From positions 1,155 to 6,747 of the forward strand of contig KL569218.1 of assembly GCA_000715635.1 (NCBI GenBank): 5,593 nt of DNA, written 5' to 3'. This document shows positions 1 through 5,593 of this stretch, piece after piece (positions within the stretch are counted from its first letter, which is position 1; every line of letters begins with the position of its first letter). Made by a program: the position numbers and the translations under genes. The DNA comes from Streptomyces violaceus. GTDB lineage: Bacteria > Actinomycetota > Actinomycetes > Streptomycetales > Streptomycetaceae. The notes under the pieces were generated by a model. The model did not search any database, was not told where the DNA came from, and saw only the letters and a program-made list of their open reading frames with translations.

Positions 1-21
1 AGAGATGTGTATAAGAGACAG
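1..21 (+). other. Sequencing adapter remnant (Tn5 mosaic end, Nextera)
   Basis: Bases 3-21 read AGATGTGTATAAGAGACAG, the exact 19-base Tn5 mosaic end used in Nextera tagmentation libraries. It sits at the extreme left edge, and its 3' end joins genomic sequence, the orientation expected of an untrimmed adapter at a contig end. It is AT-rich against extremely GC-rich surroundings. Bases 1-2 are probably adapter too: base 2 (G) fits the read-2 adapter, while base 1 (A) does not match. Genomic sequence should be taken to start at about base 22. A real Tn5-derived transposon end is possible but much less likely, because nothing else of such an element is present. Confidence 0.96.
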
Positions 22-1783
22 GGCGGACCGCGTCCTGCCAGAGGGTCAACTGCCCGACCGGGTCGCGGCCGGTGGCGAGCAGGGCGTGCGCCCGGGCGGC
101 GGCGTCCGTGGCCAGTTGGTCCAGCGCGAAGGGGTCAGGGCCGCCGGGGGACGCCGGGTAGGCCGGGGGCTGTTCGGGGTGCGAGGGCGTGGGCAGCGGC
201 GTCGGCAGGGGCGGGAGGGCGCGTGGCGTGAGGGCGTAACCGGCCCGCACGCCGGGGAGAGGCTCCGGTTCTTTGTCCTGGGCGGCACGCGCCGCGCGGG
301 TGGCGCTCAGCCGGGACAGCGCGTCGAGCAGGTCCCGTTCACCGCGGCCGCGCAGCAGGAGCAGGACGAAGGGGTCGGCGTCCAGCAGCCGGGCGGTCTG
401 GTAGCAGAGGGCGGCGGCATGCTTGCAGGGGTGACCCCGGTCGGGGCAGCTGCACTGCGGTTCCAGGTCGCCGGGGCCCGGCAGCAGGGGCACGCCGCAG
501 TCCGCGAGGGAGTGGGGCATCTCCTTGTCGAGGAGCGCCGCGATGTGCCCGGGCCGGTCGACGGCGGCGTCCAGGAACCGCTCCCAGTCGGCGTCGTCGA
601 GCGTGCGCAGCCGCACCTGCACACGGTACGGGCGCGGGCGGCTGCCCTGTACGTACGCCAGCACCAGTCCGGGCGTCACGGTGATGGCGTCGACATTCCC
701 CTGCCCCGCATATCCGCGCCCGCGCTCCAGCCGCTTGGCGTCCAGCGCGCCCTGCTCCAGTGCCGCGACCCACGCGTTCCCCCACCAACTCTCGGCGAAC
801 CCCTGGCCGTCGGGCTCCCGGGGCGGGAAGGCCGGGAAGGTACGGCGGAGTTCGCTGTCGCGGCTGGGGGCGGCCATGGAGCGGGGCTTCCGGGCGGTCG
901 TGTGAGGGGGTGCCGCGTTTCGGGGGGTTGTGGGCGGGGTGGACCAGGGGTGGGAGGTCTCGGGGCCGGGAGTCGGCGTCTCGGGGGTCGCCGGACTGTG
1001 CGGCGCGTCGGCACTGTGGTGAGGCGAGCGACCGTGGCGCGTTTCGTCGGAGTCCTCGGATGCCGCATCCGGCTCGTCCGCCGCCGAAGGCATCCGGAAG
1101 GCGTCGCCCAGCAACTGCAGTACGTCTCGCGCTCCCCTGCCGACGGTGTGCTCGCCCACCCTCGGCTCAGGCCCCGGCTTCTCGTGCGCCGCGCTCTGCC
1201 GGGCGGCCCGGCGCCTGCGCCCGATCCCTTCGCGGGCGGTCTCTTCCCGTGCCCGCCGCGCCTCGTCCCGAGCCGCGCGCAGTGCCTCACGCGCGACATC
1301 CCCTGCGCGCGGACCCTGCTGCTCGGTGGCACCGCCGGGAGCATCGTCAGGGGTGCCCTCCGGTACGTCGGCGGGCGCGCTCCTGTCCTCGTCCTGGCAC
1401 GGCCCGGCGGACACATCGGACGAAGCCGCCCCCGGCCCACTGCTGCCGCCGTCGCCCTCGGTGCTTCCACTGTGGTCCCCGCTGTCGCCACTGTGGCTCG
1501 ACGGGCCACCCGGCACCCCGGCCACCGCGTCATCGGCGTCCTCGGCCGCCCGCGCGTCACCCGGGAAGCCCGCCTCGTCCCCATCGGCCTCGCGACGCTC
1601 GGACACCGCCCTGCGCAGGGCCTCGCGGGCCGCGTCTCCCGGGCGGGAGGTCTCCTGGTCGGCGGGGGACGGGGCCGGGGAAGGTGCCGGACGGGGAGCG
1701 GATGCCGGGTCCGGGTCCCGGGTCGCCTTCTCGCGGGCCGCCCGCAGGGCACGGCGGGCCTCGTCGGCCCCGCTGTGGGTCAT
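22..1783 (-). CDS. SWIM zinc-finger family protein, C-terminus cut by the window edge
   Basis: The 587 visible residues form one open frame with no stop before the adapter. The SWIM zinc-binding motif CxCx6CxH lies at residues 444-455 (C444, C446, C453, H455; CSCPDRGHPCKH). Upstream is the conserved domain of bacterial SWIM proteins, with WWGNAW at 333-338 and RGRGYAGQGNV near 354-364. Downstream comes ALCYQTARLLDADPF and a Pro-rich stretch. SWIM domains bind zinc and are thought to mediate DNA or protein contacts. Residues 1-302 are low-complexity Ala/Arg/Asp/Pro sequence, probably disordered, with repeated AREALRxA-type segments. The ATG at 1783 is chosen because GGAGGA lies 4 bases upstream and the start overlaps the SNF2 stop as ATGA. 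M303 (base 877) would give just the conserved domain but has no convincing ribosome site. The family usually continues well past residue 587, so the true C-terminus is missing. Enzymatic activity is unknown; the likely role is partner of the SNF2 ATPase. Confidence 0.93.
1106..1765 (-). repeat. Degenerate protein-level repeats in the SWIM protein's N-terminal extension
   Basis: Short amphipathic, Ala/Arg-rich helical segments recur between disordered linkers: DEARRALRAAR (residues 7-17, bases 1733-1765), GDAAREALRRA (49-59, bases 1607-1639), GDVAREALRAA (161-171, bases 1271-1303), and a weaker, divergent RGARDVLQLLG (216-226, bases 1106-1138). The second and third copies use different synonymous codons at several positions (for example GCC versus GCA in AREAL, CGC versus CGT for Arg), so they are not a recent DNA duplication. 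The third copy runs into a charged stretch ending in RRRR (189-192). The linker at 95-116 is Ser/Gly/Asp-rich. Confidence 0.6.
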
Positions 1784-4650
1784 GACGTCCTCCGCAGGGA
1801 GACCAGGTCGGACAGCTCGCGGTCCGTCAGTTCGGTGAGGGCCGACTCGCCGGAGCCGAGGATGGCGTCCGCCAGGGCGCGCTTGGCCTGGAGCATCTCG
1901 GCGATACGGTCCTCGACGGTGCCCTCGGTGATGAGGCGGTGGACCTGGACGGGCTGGGTCTGGCCGATGCGGTAGGCGCGGTCGGTGGCCTGTTCCTCGA
2001 CGGCCGGGTTCCACCAGCGGTCGAAGTGGACGACATGGCCCGCGCGGGTGAGGTTGAGGCCGGTGCCCGCGGCCTTCAGGGACAGGACCAGGACGGGGGT
2101 CGAGCCGGCCTGGAAACGGTCCACCATGCGCTCCCGCTCCGGGACCGGTGTGCCGCCGTGGAGGAGGTCGACCGGAACTGCCCGGGTGGCCAGGTGAGTG
2201 GTGATCAGACGGGCCATCCCCACGTACTGGGTGAAGACGAGTGCGGAGCCGTCCTCGGCGAGCAGCGTGTCCAGCAGCTCGTCCAGCAGGGCGAGTTTGC
2301 CGGAGCGGGTGGCGAACCGGTCGCCGCCGGGCCGGGCGTGCTCCGGCGCTTGGTCCTCCTTCAGGTACAGCGCGGGGTGGTTGCAGATCTGCTTCAGGGA
2401 GGTCAGGAGCTTCAGCACCAGGCCCCGGCGGGCCATCCCCTCGGAGGTCTCGATGGCGAGCAGCGACTCGCGGACCACCGCCTCGTACAGCGCGGCCTGT
2501 TCGCGGGTGAGCGGGACCGGGTGGTCGGTCTCCGTCTTGGGCGGCAGTTCGGGGACGATGCCCGGGTCGGACTTCTTCCGGCGCAGGAGGAAGGGGCGGA
2601 CCAGGCGGGCCAGGCGCTCCACCGCCTGCTCGTCCTCGCCGGTCTCCACGGCCCGGGCGTGCCGGGCGCGGAAGGACTTCAGCGGGCCGAGGAGGCCCGG
2701 TGTCGTCCAGTCGAGCAGCGCCCACAGCTCCGACAGGTTGTTCTCGACGGGCGTGCCGGTCAGGGCGACCCGCGCCGGGGACGGGATCGTGCGCAGCGCC
2801 TTGGCCGTGGCCGAGTAGGGGTTCTTGACGTGCTGCGCCTCGTCGGCGACGACCATGCCCCAGGTCCGCTCGGCCAGGGCGGGGGCCGCCGAGCGCATCG
2901 TGCCGTAGGTGGTGAGGACGAAACCGCCGTCCAGGTCGGCCAGGCTGCGGTCCGGGCCGTGGAAGCGGCGGACGGGGACGCCGGGCGCGAAGCGGGTGAT
3001 CTCCCGCTGCCAGTTGCCCAGCAGCGAGGCCGGGCAGACCACCAGGGTCGGCTCGCCGCGGGCCCGCTTCAGGTGCAGGGCGATGAGGGTGACGGTCTTG
3101 CCGAGGCCCATGTCGTCGGCGAGGCAGCCGCCGAGGCCCAGGGAGGTCATCAGGTCGAGCCAGGCCAGGCCCCGGAGCTGGTAGTCGCGGAGGGTGGCGT
3201 GCAGGCCCGGCGGCGGCTCGGCCGGGCGGATGCCCGCGGTCAGGCGGTCGCGCAGGCCGGCCAGCGCGCCGACCGGGACGGCCTCGACCGTCTCGCCGTC
3301 CACGTCGGCCGTGCCGGTGAGGGCGACGGACAGCGCGTCGACCGGGTCGAGCAGGCCCAGGTCCCGTTTGCGGGCCTTGCGGACCAGGGCCGGATCGACC
3401 AGCACCCACTGGTCGCGAAGCCGGACGACCGGGCGGTGGGCCTCGGCGAGGGCGTCCATCTCGGTGTCGGTGAGCGGGTCGCCGCCGAGCGCCAGCTGCC
3501 AGCTGAACCGGAGCAGGTCCTCGCTCTCGAAGAAGCCGGTGCCGTCCTTCGCCGAGCCGGGGGCCGGGCGGACGACCGCCGTGGCGGACAGGTCCTGGGC
3601 CAGGTCCCTCGGCCAGTGCACGGCGACCCCGGCCGCGGCGAGCCGGGTGGCCGCGACCCCGAGCAGGTCGTTCAGCTCCTCCTCCGTCAGAGCCAGCACG
3701 TCGGGCACGTCCTGGTCGGAGAGCCGGTCGAGCGGGGGCCAGACCCGGGCCGCCCGGCGGACCGCGAGGGCCGCGTCCACGCGCGCGCGTGGGCCGAAGG
3801 CGTCGTCGGCCCCGCCCGCCCACAGGGCGGCCGCGTCGGCCACGAGGGTGGGGTCGGCGAGGCTGTGCACCTGGACGATCGCCGCGCCGGCGCTGCGTAC
3901 GCCGCCGTCGGAGGCGTCGTCGAAGAGGTCGTACGCCGACAGGTCCAGGCGGAGCGAGATCCGCACCCCGGCGTCCATGCCGGCGGCGACCTCGGCCGCC
4001 CAGTCGTGGGCGGCGGGCAGGTGCTGGGCCTCTCGGGCCGCGAAGGGCCTGCCGGAGGTGTGGGGCGCGGCCGGGGTGCGGGGCAGGGTGTCGGCGACCG
4101 CGTCCAGGAAGGCGCGCACCAGCGCTTCCGGTTCCGGCAGGCGGATCGGGCCCGGGCCGGGCAGCGGGACGGCGTGCCCCTCGTACGGCAGGGCGGCGGC
4201 CACCGCGCGCAGGTGCGCGATGTCGTCCGGGCCGAGGGGGCCGGCACGCCACGCGTCGTGCCCCGTGGCGGTCAGGCCGGGCAGCAGCCGGCCGCGCGCG
4301 GTCAGCCGCAGGGCGTGCAGGGCGGCCGCGCCCCAGCAGGCGGTGGCGGGGTGGGCCGCGGGGTCGTGCCGGGCGCGCACCAGGAGCGGCAGGGCCGCGT
4401 CCAGCGGGAGGGACAGCGCCGGGGTGGTCCGCCGCCGGACTCCGCCTCCGTGCCGTCGTACGACGGTCAGCTCGGTGGCCGCGGCCTCCTCGGCGTCCGC
4501 CGCGTCCCCGGTGGGCAGGGGCTCCCCCTCGGGGTCCCAGAAGGCGATCCGCCCGTCGCGCGGGAGGGGTGCGGGCAGGAAGACGGCCGGGAGGCGGACC
4601 GGGACCGTCGGCTCCCCCGCCCGCTCGGCCACCGCGGCCGTGTCGCCCAT
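1780..4650 (-). CDS. SNF2-family DEAD/DEAH-type helicase (SWI2/SNF2 ATPase)
   Basis: A complete 956-residue superfamily 2 ATPase of the SNF2 type, which translocates on double-stranded DNA by ATP hydrolysis. Residues 1-~320 have no domain I recognise. About 320-425 resembles the bacterial SNF2-associated domain (DUF3670/PF12419), with RFSWQLALGGDP (381-392) and VVRLRDQWVLVDP (408-420). The ATPase core follows: motif I DMGLGKT (513-519, K518), VVCPASLLGNW (537-547), motif II DEAQ (603-606), motif III LTGTP (630-634), then the C-terminal lobe with LVFTQY (804-809), LLHGG (829-833), AAGTGLNLT (860-868), FDRWWNP (876-882) and motif VI QATDRAYRIGQ (887-897). All catalytic motifs look intact. The start is the ATG at 4650, with AGGA 3 bases and GGAGG 11 bases upstream. 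A GTG at 4662 would add four residues but overlaps its own Shine-Dalgarno sequence. The TGA overlaps the SWIM start. It has its own candidate DNA-damage promoter. From memory, mycobacterial helZ is the comparable protein. The ATPase call is certain; the cellular role is inferred. Confidence 0.97.
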   Translation of the reverse strand: MGDTAAVAERAGEPTVPVRLPAVFLPAPLPRDGRIAFWDPEGEPLPTGDAADAEEAAATELTVVRRHGGGVRRRTTPALSLPLDAALPLLVRARHDPAAHPATACWGAAALHALRLTARGRLLPGLTATGHDAWRAGPLGPDDIAHLRAVAAALPYEGHAVPLPGPGPIRLPEPEALVRAFLDAVADTLPRTPAAPHTSGRPFAAREAQHLPAAHDWAAEVAAGMDAGVRISLRLDLSAYDLFDDASDGGVRSAGAAIVQVHSLADPTLVADAAALWAGGADDAFGPRARVDAALAVRRAARVWPPLDRLSDQDVPDVLALTEEELNDLLGVAATRLAAAGVAVHWPRDLAQDLSATAVVRPAPGSAKDGTGFFESEDLLRFSWQLALGGDPLTDTEMDALAEAHRPVVRLRDQWVLVDPALVRKARKRDLGLLDPVDALSVALTGTADVDGETVEAVPVGALAGLRDRLTAGIRPAEPPPGLHATLRDYQLRGLAWLDLMTSLGLGGCLADDMGLGKTVTLIALHLKRARGEPTLVVCPASLLGNWQREITRFAPGVPVRRFHGPDRSLADLDGGFVLTTYGTMRSAAPALAERTWGMVVADEAQHVKNPYSATAKALRTIPSPARVALTGTPVENNLSELWALLDWTTPGLLGPLKSFRARHARAVETGEDEQAVERLARLVRPFLLRRKKSDPGIVPELPPKTETDHPVPLTREQAALYEAVVRESLLAIETSEGMARRGLVLKLLTSLKQICNHPALYLKEDQAPEHARPGGDRFATRSGKLALLDELLDTLLAEDGSALVFTQYVGMARLITTHLATRAVPVDLLHGGTPVPERERMVDRFQAGSTPVLVLSLKAAGTGLNLTRAGHVVHFDRWWNPAVEEQATDRAYRIGQTQPVQVHRLITEGTVEDRIAEMLQAKRALADAILGSGESALTELTDRELSDLVSLRRTS
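1788..1793 (-). promoter_or_regulatory. Ribosome binding site of the SWIM gene
   Basis: GGAGGA on the minus strand ends 4 bases before the ATG at 1783. It lies inside the last codons of the SNF2 gene, whose TGA overlaps the ATG as ATGA. This arrangement indicates translational coupling, so the two proteins are probably made in linked amounts. It is the main reason for choosing the long start over M303. Confidence 0.8.
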
Positions 4651-4653
4651 ACG

Positions 4654-4666
4654 TCCTGCCACCTCC
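4654..4666 (-). promoter_or_regulatory. Ribosome binding region that decides the SNF2 start
   Basis: On the minus strand GGAGG (4662-4666) lies 11 bases and AGGA (4654-4657) 3 bases before the ATG at 4650. The alternative GTG (4660-4662) begins on the last G of GGAGG, leaving no spacing, so it is unlikely to start translation. Neither spacing to the ATG is ideal, so translation may be moderate. Confidence 0.55.
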
Positions 4667-4695
4667 CGTCCCGCGTGTCGGATCAGTCGTCTCCG

Positions 4696-4718
4696 ACTCT
4701 ACGGGCGGGGTCTGACAA
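4696..4718 (-). promoter_or_regulatory. Candidate RecA-NDp (PafBC-type) DNA-damage promoter of the SNF2-SWIM pair
   Basis: The minus strand reads TTGTCAGAC (4710-4718), then exactly 8 bases (4702-4709), then TAGAGT (4696-4701). The published actinobacterial RecA/LexA-independent damage promoter is TTGTCRGTG-N8-TANNNT, so 7 of 9 upstream positions, the spacer length and all fixed -10 positions agree. A start of transcription near base 4689 would give a leader of about 39 bases before the SNF2 ATG. As an ordinary housekeeping promoter the element is poor: TTGTCA is only 11 bases from TAGAGT, far shorter than the usual 16-18, but this close spacing is what defines the RecA-NDp class. The two mismatches (AC for TG) keep this a candidate. 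Confidence 0.6.
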
Positions 4719-4724
4719 TCGGCC

Positions 4725-4740
4725 CCGGCGGCAGCACCGG
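4725..4740 (-). terminator. Possible weak terminator or attenuating hairpin after the membrane-protein gene
   Basis: On the minus strand CCGGTG and CGCCGG can pair over 6 positions (one U-G wobble) around a CTGC loop, starting 17 bases after the stop at 4757. No U-tract follows, although streptomycete terminators often lack one. It sits just upstream of the candidate SNF2 promoter, where a transcription boundary would make sense. In DNA this GC-rich a stem this short may be chance, so read-through from the kinase operon cannot be excluded. Confidence 0.27.
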
Positions 4741-4756
4741 CCCGCCTGGCTTCGGG

Positions 4757-5338
4757 TCAGGGCACGGTCCTGGACACCACGAACACCCAGGGGTACGCCG
4801 GGTTGGACAGGTCCACGACGACGTCGTGCGTGGGGGCCGGCTTCTTCTGCCGGTGGACGAATCCGGACCACATGCCGTTGTCGGCGAACTTCCAGCCGGT
4901 GACCTTCCGGTCGCGGGCGCCGATGGTGACGTGGCCCTTCTTCAGGTCGTCCCGGGTCAGGCCGAGGCCCGTCAGATACGCGTCCAGACCGGCCGAGTTG
5001 GTCTCGAACTGGGCGTACAGGCGGCTGGTCTTCCAGTTGTTGGTCTCGTAGTACGCCACGTGCCAGGCCGGGTGCGGGACGGGCACCTGGTAGATCCGGC
5101 GCTGGAGCTTGGAGGGCCAGCCCTCGGTGAGGCCGGTCGCCGAGTACTTCGCCTCCTTGTCCTTGCCGCTGTCCCGGCTCTGGTTCGCGGAGATCACCAG
5201 GTAGCCCGCCGGGATGCCGATGAGCAGCACGATGATCAGCAGGGTGAGCGCCCTGCGGCGGATCATGTGGCGGCGGCCCTCGACCGGGCGTTCCGGCTCG
5301 TCGGGCCACGGGCCCTGGTGGGGCAGCGAAGCGGTCAC
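4757..5338 (-). CDS. Conserved-type single-pass membrane protein of unknown function
   Basis: 193 residues, function not recognised. Residues 1-29 are cytoplasmic-looking, Pro/Glu-rich and end in a basic RRR cluster (27-29). Residues 30-50 form one hydrophobic segment (ALTLLIIVLLIGIPAGYLVIS). The remaining ~140 residues are polar and rich in Tyr and Trp, and should lie outside the membrane by the positive-inside rule. There is no cysteine, so it is not a lipoprotein and has no disulfides. A signal-peptide cleavage near VISA-N is conceivable, but a membrane anchor fits better. The start is GTG at 5338, with AGGAG 5 bases upstream, overlapping the kinase stop as GTGA. An internal ATG at 5266 (M25) has a poorer ribosome site. 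Coupling to a ROK sugar kinase suggests co-expression, possibly a link to sugar uptake or the envelope, but the sequence itself shows no such activity. Confidence 0.9.
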   Translation of the reverse strand: MTASLPHQGPWPDEPERPVEGRRHMIRRRALTLLIIVLLIGIPAGYLVISANQSRDSGKDKEAKYSATGLTEGWPSKLQRRIYQVPVPHPAWHVAYYETNNWKTSRLYAQFETNSAGLDAYLTGLGLTRDDLKKGHVTIGARDRKVTGWKFADNGMWSGFVHRQKKPAPTHDVVVDLSNPAYPWVFVVSRTVP

Positions 5339-5593
5339 AGCGTCTCCTGGGTACTGCGGCGGGCCTGCGCGTACCGCTCGTAGCGCTCGTACCGTTCCAC
5401 CCGGCGGCGCTTGGCGCGGCGGAAGCGCCGGGCGACCAGCCGGGCCAGATCGGCGGCGCCGACCATGCCGGCCTCGGGGCCGAGCTGGGCCCGGGTGATG
5501 CGGGCCTCGGGGCGATAGCCGCGGCCCGTCAGATGCCGGCGGAACGCGTCCCGCGCGGGGCCGATCAGCAGGTCGTCGGCGGCCGAGACACCG
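5335..5593 (-). CDS. ROK-family sugar kinase (glucokinase-like), C-terminal fragment
   Basis: The final 85 residues of a protein whose N-terminus lies beyond the right edge. The visible part begins GVSAADDLLIGPARDAFRRH and continues through RITRAQLGPEAGMVGAADLA, the C-terminal signature of ROK-family kinases, in which the LGPEAGMVGAA helix closes the sugar- and ATP-binding fold. Such kinases phosphorylate glucose or related sugars using ATP; some ROK proteins are repressors instead. The ATP-binding and zinc motifs that would confirm kinase activity are outside the window. After the domain comes an unusual tail of about 30 residues, highly basic (RRFRRAKRRRVERY) with three ERY repeats, not needed for the ROK fold. 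The TGA at 5335-5337 overlaps the start of the membrane-protein gene. The family call is strong; substrate is not determined, and I do not think it is the standard glkA product, which from memory lacks this tail. Confidence 0.88.
   Translation of the reverse strand, partial: GVSAADDLLIGPARDAFRRHLTGRGYRPEARITRAQLGPEAGMVGAADLARLVARRFRRAKRRRVERYERYERYAQARRSTQETL
5343..5348 (-). promoter_or_regulatory. Ribosome binding site of the membrane-protein gene
   Basis: AGGAGA on the minus strand (AGGAG followed by 5 bases before the GTG at 5338). It lies inside the final codons of the ROK kinase gene, which supports translational coupling and the non-ATG start. Confidence 0.75.
5371..5397 (-). repeat. 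Three tandem 9-base units encoding ERYERYERY
   Basis: Three adjacent 9-base units (forward strand gtaccgctc, gtagcgctc, gtaccgttc) differ by one base each from the first and encode Glu-Arg-Tyr three times in the basic C-terminal tail of the ROK kinase. The unit length is a multiple of three, so change in copy number would keep the frame. Confidence 0.75.

Noticed and set aside
3..21. A natural Tn5 or IS50 insertion end
   Set aside because: The mosaic end is an engineered hybrid sequence, sits at the contig edge, and has no transposase or marker next to it.
339..788. A minus-strand frame of 149 codons over the SWIM domain
   Set aside because: In this frame the zinc ligands are lost, whereas the neighbouring frame reads CSCPDRGHPCKH.
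676..1752. A minus-strand frame of 358 codons inside the SWIM gene
   Set aside because: It is Arg/Pro/Thr-rich with the composition typical of an out-of-frame reading. The frame from 1783 has high third-position GC, a strong ribosome site and runs unbroken into the SWIM motif.
5..1975. A forward open frame of 656 codons, beginning MCIRD
   Set aside because: Its start codon lies in the sequencing adapter, and it is codon-aligned antisense to the SWIM gene. It stays open because TTA, CTA and TCA codons are scarce in the sense gene. The product is Gly/Arg/Val-rich with no recognisable domain.
23..4650. A known anti-phage system such as DISARM or Zorya, which use SNF2-like helicases
   Set aside because: No methyltransferase, phospholipase-D-like, ZorA/B motor or nuclease partner is present, and the surroundings look like ordinary chromosome rather than a defence island.
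4663..4756. LexA (SOS) operator in front of the SNF2 gene
   Set aside because: I see no GAAC-N4-GTTC palindrome in the gap. The damage-response signal there is of the LexA-independent type.
1939..4902. A forward open frame of 987 codons opposite the SNF2 gene
   Set aside because: It is the codon-aligned antisense shadow of a gene with every SNF2 motif intact, and its product shows no domain. Length alone is not evidence of coding in DNA this GC-rich.
3194..5383. A forward open frame of 729 codons across SNF2 and the membrane-protein gene
   Set aside because: It is antisense to two well-supported genes, rich in Arg/Ser/Ala/Pro, and crosses the promoter region without a domain.

Overview
The window is very GC-rich, with G or C at most third codon positions, and looks chromosomal from an actinomycete, most likely Streptomyces or a close relative. 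The protein families and the ATGA/GTGA gene overlaps fit that. All four genes lie on the minus strand, so transcription runs from high to low coordinates. None of the four contains a TTA codon in the part visible here.

Layout in order of transcription. (1) 5335-5593: the C-terminal 85 residues of a ROK-family sugar kinase (glucokinase-like), cut by the right edge. (2) 4757-5338: a 193-residue single-pass membrane protein of unknown function; its GTG start overlaps the kinase stop (GTGA). (3) 4663-4756: a 94-base gap with a small GC hairpin and a good match to the actinobacterial RecA-independent DNA-damage promoter (RecA-NDp, PafBC-controlled). (4) 1780-4650: a 956-residue SNF2-family helicase/translocase with all main motifs intact. 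(5) 23-1783: a SWIM zinc-finger protein coupled to the helicase by an ATGA overlap, carrying a ~300-residue disordered, repeat-bearing N-terminal extension and cut at its C-terminus by the left edge. (6) 1-21: not genomic; bases 3-21 are the Tn5 mosaic end used in Nextera libraries.

The kinase and membrane protein form one translational unit, and the SNF2 ATPase and SWIM protein another. The second pair resembles a two-subunit split of the SNF2+SWIM architecture known from bacteria. If the promoter reading is right, the pair belongs to the mycolyl/actinobacterial LexA-independent DNA-damage response, suggesting a repair or replication-stress role rather than transcription remodelling. That link rests on sequence matching alone. 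No CRISPR array, tRNA, rRNA, insertion sequence or recognised defence cassette is visible.
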